This document shows positions 43,392 to 52,406 of a DNA stretch of 64,000 nt, piece by piece (within the stretch, counting starts at the first letter, position 1; the number at the start of each line of letters is the position of its first letter). The notes under the pieces were generated by a model, which searched no databases, was not told the DNA's origin, and was given only the letters and a program-made list of their open reading frames with translations. The stretch comes from Archangium lansingense (GTDB lineage Bacteria > Myxococcota > Myxococcia > Myxococcales > Myxococcaceae). The stretch covers positions 2,356,001-2,420,000 of the forward strand of contig NZ_JAPNKA010000001.1 of NCBI RefSeq assembly GCF_026626635.1. The letters run 5' to 3'. A program made the translations under genes and the position numbers.

Positions 43392-44725
43392 GCGAGGGCT
43401 CCCTGTCGCGGTCCCTCATACACCATCTCCACGCCGTTTCCGGGGCCGATGGTGACGTTGCGGCGTACCGGGCGCTCCAGCTTGTCGTTCGCGAGCGAGA
43501 AGCGGTGCGCGGCCAGCAGCGAGCCCAGGACGATGCGCATCTCGTACTGCGCGAAGGCCGCCCCGATGCAGCGCCGCGCCCCGCCGCCGAAGGGCAGGTA
43601 CTCGAAGGGCGAGTACTTGCGCTCCAGGAAGCGCTCGGGACGGAAGCGCTCGGGCTCGGGGTAGATGGCCGGGTTCACGTGCGCCAGGGCGATGGCGGCC
43701 ATGAGGGCGGTGCCGGGCGCCAGCTCGCGCCCGCGCAGGGTGAAGGGCGCCACGGTGCGGCGGCCCACCACCGGCACGATGGGGTGGAGGCGCAGCGACT
43801 CGTCACACACCGCGGTGAGGTAGGGCAGCTTCGCGAGCGCCTCTGGTTCGGGCACCGGGCCCAGCGGGGCCAGCTCCTCCAGCAGCCGCTGCTTCGTCTC
43901 GGGGGCGCGGTGCAGGTGGTAGAGCGCCCAGGCCATGCCGATGGCCGTCGTCTCGTGGCCGGCGATGAGCAGGGTGCGCAGCTCGTCCTTCAGCTCCGCA
44001 TCGGACATGGGCTGGCCGTCCTCGTCCCGTGCGGCGAGCAGCAGGCTGAGGATGTCGGTGTGGCCCGCCTCGTGCCCGCGCCGGGTGGCGAGCTCCTCCG
44101 TCAGCAGTTGGTCCAGCTCCGCCACGTAGCGCTGGAAGCGAGCCCAGGGGCCCATGCCCCCGAAGGAGCGGCGCAGCGGCACCGCCATCATCAGCAGTGG
44201 CGTATAGGACTCCATGTAGCCCACCAGCACCTCGCGGTAGCGCCGCACGCGCTCCGGCTCCTCGATGCCGAAGACAGCGCGGATGATGACCTCGAGAGAG
44301 ATGGACTGGGTGACGTCCTGGGCGCGGAAGGGACCTCCCGGGCGCAGCTGCTCCACCGAGCGCAGGGCCAGCTGCTGCATGAGCTGTCCGTAGGTGCGCA
44401 TGCGCTCGCCGTGGAAGGGCGGCATGAGCAGCTTGCGCTCGCGCTTGTGTCGCTGCCCGCCCATGAGCAGCAGCGAGTTGTCTCCCACCGCGGGCGCCAG
44501 GGGCAGCTGGCCCAGCGGCTCGAAGACGGCGGGGTCCGCGCTGAAGATGTCGCGCAGGCCCTCTGGGTCCCCCGTGACGACCACGTTGCCCACCGGCAGC
44601 GGCGCGGTGAATGGATCTCCATAGCGCTCGCGGCAGTCGACGAAGAAGCGGGTGGCGTCCCGGATGAAGCGGAACGTCTGCACCGGGGTGATCCGGGGCC
44701 CGGACGGCAGCTGAGGGGTGGTCAT
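43388..44725 (-). CDS. Cytochrome P450
   Basis: 445 residues from the ATG at 44725, with AGGAGG seven bases upstream. All P450 motifs are present: I-helix AGHETT with the acid-alcohol-like pair, ExxR in ESLRLHP, PERF, and the haem-binding FGGGARRCIG with axial C386. It resembles soluble class I bacterial P450s of the CYP110/CYP-like group that use fatty acids, alkanes or terpenes, but the substrate is not deducible. No ferredoxin or reductase gene is adjacent. It is the first gene of a two-gene operon with the TetR regulator and has a recognisable promoter. Confidence 0.93.
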   Translation of the reverse strand: MTTPQLPSGPRITPVQTFRFIRDATRFFVDCRERYGDPFTAPLPVGNVVVTGDPEGLRDIFSADPAVFEPLGQLPLAPAVGDNSLLLMGGQRHKRERKLLMPPFHGERMRTYGQLMQQLALRSVEQLRPGGPFRAQDVTQSISLEVIIRAVFGIEEPERVRRYREVLVGYMESYTPLLMMAVPLRRSFGGMGPWARFQRYVAELDQLLTEELATRRGHEAGHTDILSLLLAARDEDGQPMSDAELKDELRTLLIAGHETTAIGMAWALYHLHRAPETKQRLLEELAPLGPVPEPEALAKLPYLTAVCDESLRLHPIVPVVGRRTVAPFTLRGRELAPGTALMAAIALAHVNPAIYPEPERFRPERFLERKYSPFEYLPFGGGARRCIGAAFAQYEMRIVLGSLLAAHRFSLANDKLERPVRRNVTIGPGNGVEMVYEGPRQGALA

Positions 44726-44750
44726 GGCTCGTCCTCCTGGGAACGGCGCT

Positions 44751-44787
44751 GGAAACTCAGGAAACTATAAAAGTTTCCCGAGTTTCC
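44751..44787. promoter_or_regulatory. 37-bp palindromic operator of the P450-TetR operon
   Basis: Two 16-base arms separated by five bases (ATAAA) are reverse complements at 15 of 16 positions. Each arm itself contains the GGAAACT motif twice, seen as GGAAACT, GAAACT, then AGTTTC, AGTTTCC. It lies 26 bp upstream of the P450 start and covers the -10 element and spacer of the promoter, the expected position for a TetR-type repressor site. The doubled half-sites suggest binding of two dimers. Confidence 0.85.
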
Positions 44788-44792
44788 GGCAA
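44764..44792 (-). promoter_or_regulatory. Sigma-70-type promoter of the P450 operon
   Basis: Read on the minus strand: TTGCCG (44792-44787) as -35, a 17-bp spacer, and TATAGT (44769-44764) as -10. The spacing is ideal and the -10 is unusually good for this GC-rich genome. It overlaps the palindromic operator almost completely, so regulator binding would exclude RNA polymerase. Confidence 0.75.
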
Positions 44793-44821
44793 CCCTTTCC
44801 CGGGAAGGGAGGCGCTTCGGG

Positions 44822-47578
44822 TCACATCACCTCGACGGCGAGGTCCAGGCGGGGCTCGAGCTGGCCCGAGGGCATCCCGTCGAACCGTCCCTCCCAGCGC
44901 ACCTGGGCGCGGGGCGAGAGTCGGACGCCCCGGTGTCCCCACTGGCCGACGAGCAGGTCCATCCGGAGCGAGGCCTCGGCTTCGTGCTGCAGGCCCCGGT
45001 GCAGGGTGTACGTGGGAGCCCAGGCGGCCTCCAATCGCACCGCATTGGCCAGTGAGCCGGGCAGCCCCACGCGCTGTGAGAAGGAGAGGCGGGGGCCCAC
45101 GGCGGGAGCGACCTCGGCGCCTCCCCAGCGCAGCGCGGCCCGAGCGCCCAGTCCCAGTGCGGCGTAGTGCTCGAAGTGAGGGCCCTCGTCCACCACCAGG
45201 AGCGCCTCGGCTTGTGCGGTGGCCCGGTGCGGCAGACTCCGTCCCGCCTCCCTCGATTCGAGCCAGGTCTCCATGCCCCAGCCCAGCTCGTCGAACAGCG
45301 TGCTCCGGTGCCAGGGTGGCTCGCGCAGCAGGGTGCGGTAGCCCAGGAGGGTGAGCCGCGAGTCCAAGATGCGCGGCATCCCTCGCCTCGGCTCCACACG
45401 TATCTCGCCGTCGAGCGCGCGCAGCTCGCTGCTGGGCCGGTAGCCGTGCAGGTACGACTCGCCCAGGGCCTGGCTCAGGCCCGCCGTCCGCAGCCCCACC
45501 ACCGGCCGCACCTGCCCCGAGGGCCCCAGGTCCATGCCCACCGTCACCGCTGTCCTCGCCGCGCCCGAGGTCCACAGGGAGCGCGAGGCCAGCGCCTGTT
45601 CCGCTTGCAGCTTGCGCGTACGGTCCTTCTCCAGGAAGGCGAGTGGGTCCACCTCGGAGAGGAGCCCCGAATGGAGCTCGCCCTGCACCTCGGTGGCGGT
45701 GATGAAGGTGGTCTCGATGGCCTGAGCCCGCGCGAGGATTCGCGCCTCTTCCTCGGTGGGCTCACGCCGCTCCGCGGTGGCCAGCGCTTCCTTCAGCAGG
45801 GCAATGCGGTCGAGCGTCGCGAGCTTGCGCTGCAGCACGTCCTCCCGCTCGAAGAGGAGCTGGCGCTCCTTCACATCCTCCTGGGGCGTAGCCACGGTCG
45901 TGTGGATCTTCACCAGTCGGGCCCGCTCTACCTTCAGTTGCTCATCCTCGGCCCGGTCCACCTCCGAGCGCTCCACCCGCACCGACCAGGCGAGGTACGC
46001 ATGCAGCAGCGTGCGCACGGACTCGCGCTCCGGCTCCGGCGCGGAGGCGAGTACGGCCTCGACCAGCGCGGGTACCCGGGACCAGGCCTCACGGCGCTTC
46101 TCCGGCTCGGGGGATTGCAGCCGCCGGTGCAGCAGGCGCAGCTTCCTGCGCACCTCGGACTCCACCCGCGTGGACAGCGCCTCGAGCGCCTCTTCGCGGG
46201 ACTCATGGGCACGCAGGGCCCGCTCGCCCGTGGACTCGAAGTTGTCCGGGATGTGCTCCAGCAGGGGCTGGCGCGCACCGTCCGGCCTCGTCACCTCCAC
46301 CCGGGTGAACGCGTCCAGCACCGCACCGGGCATCACCCAGAGGGAGCCGGGCGAGCGCACCTTCCGGCCCTCCTCCAGCGCGCCATTGATGAGGAAGAGG
46401 AGCGCGTTCGCGCAGTTGTCCGTCAGGAAGTAGTAGGGCATGTAGCCGCGCCGCTCCATCTCCCAGACACGCTCCAGCAGCCGCACCTGCTCACTCGGGG
46501 TGAGGTGCAGGCGGAATCGGCGGACGGTGCGCTGCTCCAGCTCCAGCGTCTCGTGCGTCAGGTCCCCCAACGTCGAGGTGAGGAAGCCCAGCGAGAAACC
46601 ACCGGACAGCCCTCTCACGATGTAGCGAGGGCCTCCCGTCTCCATCCCCGTCAGGGCCACGGGCTGCACCACGGCCTCGAAGCTCGGTCCTCGGGGCGCT
46701 GCACCCTCGTGCCATACCGGCCTCATCAACAGGTGGCCGAAGAGAGACTCGGGCTGCCGGCCCGTGGAGGCCGCCATGAGCAGCTCGAAGTGCGACAGCT
46801 TTTCGGTATCAGCCCAGGTGTCGAAGGCGGGGCACGGCGCGCGAGGCGGCAGCGTCCCGAGCCCGTCCGTGGCCAGCAGCTCCCCGAGGGCCCGAGTCTT
46901 GGAGAACTCCTGGCACCGTACCCGCTCATTCACGGGCAGGGCCCCCTCACGGAGGGACTCCACTGGGACGAACAGCTCTTCGGCGAAGGTGACCAGGTCC
47001 AGGGATGCGCTCTTCTGTCCACGCGCTCGGCTGAAGGCACCTTCATAGGAGAGGAGGGACTCCTCTCGGAGCGTCAGCGGCCGCTCAAAGGGGACGAGCC
47101 AGCCGGACAGCCGGCGCCAGAGCGGGTTGCGGCTCCATCTGCGCGCATCGTCCCAGCGCTGCATCACCGCGTGCACTACCGCGCGACGACGCCACAACTG
47201 CTCCAGCTCCGCGTCGGTGAGGCGGGCCGTGCGCAGCGTGGCCCGGCGCTCCTGCGAGGGGACGAAGTCGTAGAGATGGAAGCTGCGCCGGTCCTCGCTC
47301 CAGTCGGGCCGGCGCTCGGAGTCATTGCCCATGCCCAGGGGCGCCGGTTCCGGGTGCAGCACCAACTCCAGCGGGCCGCCGGGAGCACGGCGCAATGCGG
47401 GGGGAAGCGCGGCGAGCCCGGCCTCCACCTCCGCGACGAGCGCCGCGTCCTCCGAAGCCGGAGCGCGCAGCACCAGTCCATGCTCCGTCTCCAGCGTGCG
47501 GACGCGCTCTGCCAGTGTCTGTGCGGCGGCTGGCTGCACCACCACGAGCCCGGTCACCAACGCCACCAGGGTCCTCAT
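44822..47578 (-). CDS. Exported DUF4105 (Lnb N-terminal-like) protein
   Basis: 918 residues with a signal peptide (RTLVALVTGLVVVQPAAAQ). The middle part (~240-420) has ASTGRQPESLFGHLLM and GYMPYYFLTDNCANALLFLI, matching the His- and Asn-Cys-containing motifs of DUF4105, related to the N-terminal domain of lacto-N-biosidase-like proteins and thought to be a papain-like/NlpC-like fold. A long helical region follows (~470-680), and the last ~220 residues look like outer-membrane beta strands. Its start overlaps the stop of the lipoprotein gene by four bases (ATGA), so the two proteins are made together and may form an envelope complex. The function is unknown. Confidence 0.75.
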   Translation of the reverse strand: MRTLVALVTGLVVVQPAAAQTLAERVRTLETEHGLVLRAPASEDAALVAEVEAGLAALPPALRRAPGGPLELVLHPEPAPLGMGNDSERRPDWSEDRRSFHLYDFVPSQERRATLRTARLTDAELEQLWRRRAVVHAVMQRWDDARRWSRNPLWRRLSGWLVPFERPLTLREESLLSYEGAFSRARGQKSASLDLVTFAEELFVPVESLREGALPVNERVRCQEFSKTRALGELLATDGLGTLPPRAPCPAFDTWADTEKLSHFELLMAASTGRQPESLFGHLLMRPVWHEGAAPRGPSFEAVVQPVALTGMETGGPRYIVRGLSGGFSLGFLTSTLGDLTHETLELEQRTVRRFRLHLTPSEQVRLLERVWEMERRGYMPYYFLTDNCANALLFLINGALEEGRKVRSPGSLWVMPGAVLDAFTRVEVTRPDGARQPLLEHIPDNFESTGERALRAHESREEALEALSTRVESEVRRKLRLLHRRLQSPEPEKRREAWSRVPALVEAVLASAPEPERESVRTLLHAYLAWSVRVERSEVDRAEDEQLKVERARLVKIHTTVATPQEDVKERQLLFEREDVLQRKLATLDRIALLKEALATAERREPTEEEARILARAQAIETTFITATEVQGELHSGLLSEVDPLAFLEKDRTRKLQAEQALASRSLWTSGAARTAVTVGMDLGPSGQVRPVVGLRTAGLSQALGESYLHGYRPSSELRALDGEIRVEPRRGMPRILDSRLTLLGYRTLLREPPWHRSTLFDELGWGMETWLESREAGRSLPHRATAQAEALLVVDEGPHFEHYAALGLGARAALRWGGAEVAPAVGPRLSFSQRVGLPGSLANAVRLEAAWAPTYTLHRGLQHEAEASLRMDLLVGQWGHRGVRLSPRAQVRWEGRFDGMPSGQLEPRLDLAVEVM

Positions 47579-48420
47579 TCAACGACTCCGTAGACCGCGA
47601 GGAACGCGCGCCGATCCTCCTCCAGCCGCGGCTCGGTGCGTGCGAGCTGTCCCACCCGCTCGAGCCAACCGAGGGCGCGCTCGGGAGTGAGCGTGGAGGC
47701 CTCGGCGAGCGAGAGCAGCTCACCGCGGTGTTCGCGCAGCAGCCGGCCGAAGAGCCGGAGGTTCTCGCGGCGGATGCGCGCCATGGCGGCGAGATCCTCG
47801 ATGCTGGGGCCGGCTCCCAGCGCCAGGTCCTCACGCAGTTGGTGGGTGCGCGCGCGCAGATACGCCTGAGCGGCCTCGCCCACGTTCGCGGGAGGCGGAG
47901 GGCCGACAGGCGGGGCCTTGAGAATCATCCAGAAGGCCAGGCCGAGCCCGCCCACGGTTGCGCCCACGGTGCTGAAGGTGAGCACGTTCCCGCCGCCGGA
48001 GCTGTTCTGGCTGCTCTTCGAGTTCTCCGAGCTTCCCCCGGACTGGGACTGGCTCGCTTCGTTCTGACTCGACTGAGACTGGCTGGAGTCGCTCTTGCTC
48101 GACTGACTCGACTCGGACTGAGACTGGCTGGAGTCACTATTGGTCGACTGGCTCGACTGAGACTGGCTGGAGTCGCTATTGGTCGACTGGCTCGACTGGG
48201 ACTGGCTGGAGTCGCTATTGCTCGAGCCCTCCGAGCCCGAGTCGGAGTTGCCCGACGAGTTGCCCGAGCCCGAATCGCCCGAGTTGGAGTTGCCCGACGA
48301 GTTACCCGAGTTGGAGTCCGAGGCGCTCATGGCGCCCGAGCCCACGGCTCCAGGTGTCTGGCATCCCGCGACCAGTAGCAAGGCGATTGCCCCGACGATG
48401 CGCGTCCGCTGACCCTTCAT
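47575..48420 (-). CDS. Lipoprotein with Ser/Asn/Gln-rich repeat region
   Basis: 281 residues. A lipoprotein signal ends in LLLVAGC, so Cys20 should be acylated. Residues ~30-145 are almost only serine, asparagine, glutamine, aspartate and glycine, built from 13-residue repeats. A hydrophobic helix (TFSTVGATVGGLGLAFWMIL) comes next and then a ~110-residue helical domain (DLAAMARIRRENLRLFGRLLREHRGELLSL). Ribosome binding site AAGGGGG lies upstream. I do not recognise the family. The disordered region may span the periplasm or be surface-exposed. It is translationally coupled to the DUF4105 gene. Confidence 0.75.
   Translation of the reverse strand: MKGQRTRIVGAIALLLVAGCQTPGAVGSGAMSASDSNSGNSSGNSNSGDSGSGNSSGNSDSGSEGSSNSDSSQSQSSQSTNSDSSQSQSSQSTNSDSSQSQSESSQSSKSDSSQSQSSQNEASQSQSGGSSENSKSSQNSSGGGNVLTFSTVGATVGGLGLAFWMILKAPPVGPPPPANVGEAAQAYLRARTHQLREDLALGAGPSIEDLAAMARIRRENLRLFGRLLREHRGELLSLAEASTLTPERALGWLERVGQLARTEPRLEEDRRAFLAVYGVVE
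48127..48225 (-). repeat. 39-bp tandem repeat encoding the S/N/Q-rich segment
   Basis: Units at 48127-48165 and 48166-48204 differ at only two positions, and a partial third unit follows to about 48225. Each encodes 13 residues (NSDSSQSQSSQST type). More diverged copies extend back to about 48055. It is in frame and coding, so it is not a CRISPR array. Confidence 0.8.
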
Positions 48421-48588
48421 GCTGCCCCCTTAGGAGATGTTGAAGCATCGACAGTCTAGCCATTGGCATGCCGACTGTTTTGGCTCGGACTTCCAGGGGG
48501 TTGCGGGGGCTGCTTCTGACCCCTGCGAAGAGGGTTTGGCGGTTGTGTGCAGGCCCATGCACGGGCAGTGCGTATTGACGCAGTGCGC

Positions 48589-50397
48589 TCAAGGCGAGGG
48601 GCGCATGAGACGCACGCCGTGCTCGCGCTCCAGCATGGTCTGCGTTTCAGCGGACACGCCTGTGCCGCGCAGGTCGAGCTCGCGCAGCTGTTGCAACTGG
48701 AGGAGCGCGGTCATTCCTGCGTCCGTCACCGTGTCGCGCGTCAAATACAGTGTGCGGAGTGAGCGGGGTAGGTGGGAGAGGCTCGCGTCTGTGATGCGGG
48801 TGTTCGCCAGACTCAACCAGGTGAGCTGGCCCAACTTCGCGAGCAGTGGTGCGTTCGCGTCATCGAGCCACGTGCCACCCAGGTCCAGGGATGTGAGACG
48901 AGGCAGCCGTTCGAGCGCTGAGAGCCCCGGTCCCTGGACAGGCGAGGAGCGGACGTAGAGTGTCTCCAACTCCGTCAGTGCGGTGAGGTGCTGGAGCCCT
49001 GCATCCGTCACTTGTGTCTTCACGAGGTGCAAGGACCGGAGGCCCGGGAAGAGCTGCTGGAGCGTGGCGAGCCCTTCATCGGTGAAACCGGTGCGGCTCA
49101 GGTCGAGGTGGCGCAGGCGCTCGCGTGGGCCCAGCCGGCGCAGGCCCTCCGCTCCAACCGAGGTCGAACTGAGGTCGAGCCGGGAGAGCGATTGCAGGGG
49201 CGCGAGTGCCTCCAGGGAGGCGTCATCGAGCGCGAGTCCGGAGAGGGAGAGGGACTCCATCGCCTCGAAGCCTCCGACGACGCGCAGCCCGGTGCTGGTG
49301 ACGGCGGTGCGTGACAAGTCCAACTCGCGCAACCGTTGCAGGGCGGAGAGGTGCGGGAGACCGGCGTCAGTGAGGGCTGAGTCATCGAGCTGGAGTATCA
49401 CCAGCTTACGGAGCTCGGAGAGCCAGCGGAGCCCGGGACCCGTGACGCGAGTCTTGCTGAGGACCAGGACATGCAGGGAGGTCAGTCCGGCGAGGTGCTC
49501 GAGCCCGCCGTCCGACACCCGGGTGCCTCCGAGGTGGAGCTCCTCCAGGGTATGTAGTCCGGTGAGATGGGCGAGCCCCGCGTCGGTGATGGCGGTCCTG
49601 GCCAGCCCGAGCCGCGCGAGTTTGGGCATGCGGCGGAGCGCGGCGAGCCCCGCGTCGGTGACATGGGTCCCACTGAGGATGAGCGTGTACAGGAGCGAGC
49701 CGGGCAGCCGTGCGAGCACGCTGTCATCGGACATGGTGTCGGAGAGGTCGAGCCATTCCAGGTGGGGCAGGTGGGCGAGGACCTCGAGTCCGGGAGGGCC
49801 GACGGCGGTGCTTCCGAGACCGAGGAATTGCAGCCCGGTGAGGCTGGCGAGGGGCTCCAGGCCCCGGAGCGACACGACGGTTTCATTCAGCATCAGCACC
49901 CGGAGACGCGTCCTCCCTTCCAGGTGGACGAGCCCCTTGCTCGTCACTTGAGTGCGCTCGAGGTAGAGGACCTCCAGTGTCTCCAGGCTGCGGAGGGCGG
50001 CGAGGTGGGCATCACCAAAAGCTGAATCGGAGAGATACAGGGTGTCGAGCTGGGTGCCCTCGACGAGCCGGGCGAGGACGGCGGGCTCGGGAATCCCGTG
50101 CCCTGCGAAGGAGAGGCCCGGGACCTGGTACTCGCGCAGCACCGAGGCCAGCGCGAGTGCCTCCGTTTCGGTGCGAACGGGGGCGAGGGGCACGGCGTAC
50201 ATGGCCGCGCCCGGTAGCTCGCAGGAGACGGTGCTCGTTGGCAGCACGCCACAGTCGATGGGGGCATCGTCCGGATAGAGCCCATACAGCCTGAGAAGAG
50301 GACGAGGAGGCTCGGAGACGACGGGGGGCGCAGAAGGAGGCGGACGCGGAGGAGTCGCGCAGGCTGCCAGAAACAGGAGAACGAGTACCCGGACCAT
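48589..50397 (-). CDS. Leucine-rich-repeat lipoprotein
   Basis: 602 residues. The signal peptide ends in FLAACA, a lipobox, so the protein is anchored by lipid. From about residue 115 to the end there are about 19 repeats of ~23-24 residues with the core LxxLxxLxLxxTxVTDAGLxxL. This is the 'TDAGL' class of LRR seen in planctomycetes and myxobacteria and in GALA/F-box-like proteins. The solenoid is long and regular, with no other domain. A role in surface recognition or protein binding is plausible; no ligand can be named. Its 3' end is 168 bp from the start of the S/N/Q lipoprotein gene. Confidence 0.85.
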   Translation of the reverse strand: MVRVLVLLFLAACATPPRPPPSAPPVVSEPPRPLLRLYGLYPDDAPIDCGVLPTSTVSCELPGAAMYAVPLAPVRTETEALALASVLREYQVPGLSFAGHGIPEPAVLARLVEGTQLDTLYLSDSAFGDAHLAALRSLETLEVLYLERTQVTSKGLVHLEGRTRLRVLMLNETVVSLRGLEPLASLTGLQFLGLGSTAVGPPGLEVLAHLPHLEWLDLSDTMSDDSVLARLPGSLLYTLILSGTHVTDAGLAALRRMPKLARLGLARTAITDAGLAHLTGLHTLEELHLGGTRVSDGGLEHLAGLTSLHVLVLSKTRVTGPGLRWLSELRKLVILQLDDSALTDAGLPHLSALQRLRELDLSRTAVTSTGLRVVGGFEAMESLSLSGLALDDASLEALAPLQSLSRLDLSSTSVGAEGLRRLGPRERLRHLDLSRTGFTDEGLATLQQLFPGLRSLHLVKTQVTDAGLQHLTALTELETLYVRSSPVQGPGLSALERLPRLTSLDLGGTWLDDANAPLLAKLGQLTWLSLANTRITDASLSHLPRSLRTLYLTRDTVTDAGMTALLQLQQLRELDLRGTGVSAETQTMLEREHGVRLMRPSP

Positions 50398-50413
50398 GAC
50401 CGAAGCCTACTTC

Positions 50414-50434
50414 CCCTCTCCCCTCGGGAGAGGG
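50414..50434 (-). terminator. GC-rich hairpin after uspA
   Basis: Perfect 9-bp stem CCCTCTCCC/GGGAGAGGG with a three-base loop, lying between the uspA stop and the LRR gene start. There is no U-tract, so termination is uncertain. The stem closely matches the one at 26175-26202 and is related to the one at 33342-33361. Confidence 0.5.
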
Positions 50435-50498
50435 ACGGGGTGAGGGTATCGGAGGTCCCAGGTTGAGCCCGTGCAGAAAGTCCGTGAAACACCCCGTC

Positions 50499-50930
50499 TC
50501 AGTGCACCACGGTGACAGGGCGACCCGCGTGTTGAACGACCCGATCGCTCACGGAGCCGAGCAACCACTTGCCGCCGGGGTTGAGGCCGCGGGCGCCGAT
50601 GACGATGTGATCTGCGCCCAACTTATCGGACATGGCGACGATGGTGTCGGCGGGGCGGCCGATCTCCACGACCTTTTCGACCTGGGCCTTGGGGAGGTCG
50701 GAGGCGACTTCATCGAGCATGCGGCGGACGGAGTCCAGCTCCTCTGGGGAGCGCTGGGGCCCGGAGATGATCTCCGAGTCGAGGAAGCCAAAGGAGAGCA
50801 TGCGAGGAGGCTCGAGCACGAAGAGGAGGGTGATGCGCGAGCCCGTCTGCTGTGCGAGGTCATGGGCGAAGCGCGCCGCCTTGCGAGAGGTCTCCGAGCC
50901 ATCGATGGCGACAAGGATGTGGTGGATCAC
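50499..50930 (-). CDS. Universal stress protein UspA family
   Basis: 143 residues from the GTG at 50930, chosen because GGAGGAG lies six bases upstream and because the domain starts at IHHILVAIDGSETS. The ATP-binding signature GARGLNPGGKWLLGSVSDRV fits G-2x-G-9x-G-S, so it is of the nucleotide-binding class. A single Usp domain is present, with no membrane part. It stands alone between the LRR and LivK-type genes. The role is general stress adaptation. Confidence 0.9.
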   Translation of the reverse strand: MIHHILVAIDGSETSRKAARFAHDLAQQTGSRITLLFVLEPPRMLSFGFLDSEIISGPQRSPEELDSVRRMLDEVASDLPKAQVEKVVEIGRPADTIVAMSDKLGADHIVIGARGLNPGGKWLLGSVSDRVVQHAGRPVTVVH

Positions 50931-51075
50931 GGCCGCTCCTCCAGGAAAGGAAGCGGGGGCGAGGGCCCCCATACCGTCAGGGTGGGGCGGGGCGCGCCAG
51001 GGGCAAGCCAGGGTCCGTTCTCGCCGCGGACGGCGAGGGAAGCGCCTGCCCAGCTGCCCGGAGACCTTCCGGGCG

Positions 51076-52263
51076 CTACGGCTTCACGGTGGTGATGAAC
51101 TTCGTCTTGCCACCCTCGACCTTGAGAATCACCGCCTCCTTCACTGCGTCGCGGTTCTTGTCGAGGTCAATGGTTCCGGCCACGCCCGGGAAGTCCTGGG
51201 TGGAGGCCAGCGCGTCGCGGATGGCCGCGCCCGACAGGTTGGGCGCGCGCTTCATGGCGTCGATGGCGAGCCGCGCCGCGTCGTAGGCCAGGGCGGCCAC
51301 GCTGTCCGGCACAGCGCCGTTGGTGGCCTTGTACTTCGTGATGAAGTCCTGCACACGCGAATCCGGGTTATCCACCGAGTAGTGATTGGAGTAGTAGCTG
51401 CCCTCGATCGCGGCGCCGCCCAGCTCGAAGAGCTTGTCGGACTCCCAGCCATCGCCGCCGAGAAGCGGAACCATCAATCCCAGCTCGCGCGCCTGGCGGG
51501 CGACGACGCCCACGTCCGTGTAATAGCCGGGCACGAAGAGGGCCTCCGGCTTGGTCTCCTTGATGGCGGTGAGCTGCGAGCGGAAGTCCGTGTCGCCCTT
51601 GGAGTAGCTCTCATTGGCGACGATGGCGCCGCCCATCTCGGAGAACTTCCGGCTGAACACGTCCGTCAGCCCCACTGAGTACGCGCTCTTGTTGTCCTGC
51701 AGCACCGCGACCCGGCCGAGCTTCAGGTGGTCGCGGGCAAACTTCGCCATCACATAGCCCTGGAAGGGATCGATGAAGCAGACGCGGAAGATGTAGTCGC
51801 CCTTGCGGGTGACGGCGGGGTTGGTGGACGAAGGGGTAATCATCGGCACCCCAGCCGCCTGGGCCTTGTCCGCCATGGCCATGGAGTTGGTGGAGGCCGC
51901 CTCGCCCAGGATGACGGCCACTTTGTCCTGGGTGATGAGCCGGGTGGCTGCCTGGGCCGCTTCCTCGGGCCTGCCCTGGCTGTCGTAGACGCGCACCTCC
52001 AGCTTCCTGCCCTTCACCCCGCCCGTGGCGTTGGCCTCCGCGACTGCCATGGCGATGCCGTTGCGCGCGGAGACACCGAAGGTGGCCTCGCTGCCGGTGA
52101 GGCTGCCCACCTGGCCGATGAGGACGGTGTCCGTGTTCGCAGAGGGCGCCCCGGTGGAGGCCGCAGCGGGCTCGGAAGTGGGCGCGGGCTGCGCCTTCTT
52201 CTCACAGGCGGCCACCAGCACGGTGAGCGCGGCGAGGAGCATTGGGACAAAGGGACGGCGCAT
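51076..52263 (-). CDS. Branched-chain amino acid-type ABC transporter substrate-binding lipoprotein
   Basis: 395 residues. Lipobox LVAAC at residue ~20, then an alanine/proline stalk, then a periplasmic binding protein type 1 fold: IGQVGSLTGSEATFG, GVKGRKLEVRVYDSQGRPEEAAQAATRLI, ILGEAASTNS, and GGDGWESDKLFELGG. This is the LivJ/LivK family. No permease or ATPase gene is adjacent, so it either serves a transporter encoded elsewhere or acts as a sensor. Confidence 0.9.
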   Translation of the reverse strand: MRRPFVPMLLAALTVLVAACEKKAQPAPTSEPAAASTGAPSANTDTVLIGQVGSLTGSEATFGVSARNGIAMAVAEANATGGVKGRKLEVRVYDSQGRPEEAAQAATRLITQDKVAVILGEAASTNSMAMADKAQAAGVPMITPSSTNPAVTRKGDYIFRVCFIDPFQGYVMAKFARDHLKLGRVAVLQDNKSAYSVGLTDVFSRKFSEMGGAIVANESYSKGDTDFRSQLTAIKETKPEALFVPGYYTDVGVVARQARELGLMVPLLGGDGWESDKLFELGGAAIEGSYYSNHYSVDNPDSRVQDFITKYKATNGAVPDSVAALAYDAARLAIDAMKRAPNLSGAAIRDALASTQDFPGVAGTIDLDKNRDAVKEAVILKVEGGKTKFITTVKP

Positions 52264-52406
52264 GATTGCTTTCCTCCACGGGGCAACTGCGCTCGCCTTC
52301 TACCGCACTCCTGCCTCACTGGCGCGCCTCGCTCCTCCGTGAGATTTTCCATCCACACCCGGGGTGCTCGCCTCGGCAACGTGGGCCATTCAGGAGGAAG
52401 CCGGGA

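Noticed and set aside
48055-48225. Regular short repeats that might suggest a CRISPR array
   Set aside because: Units are tandem without spacers, in frame, and encode the S/N/Q segment of a lipoprotein.
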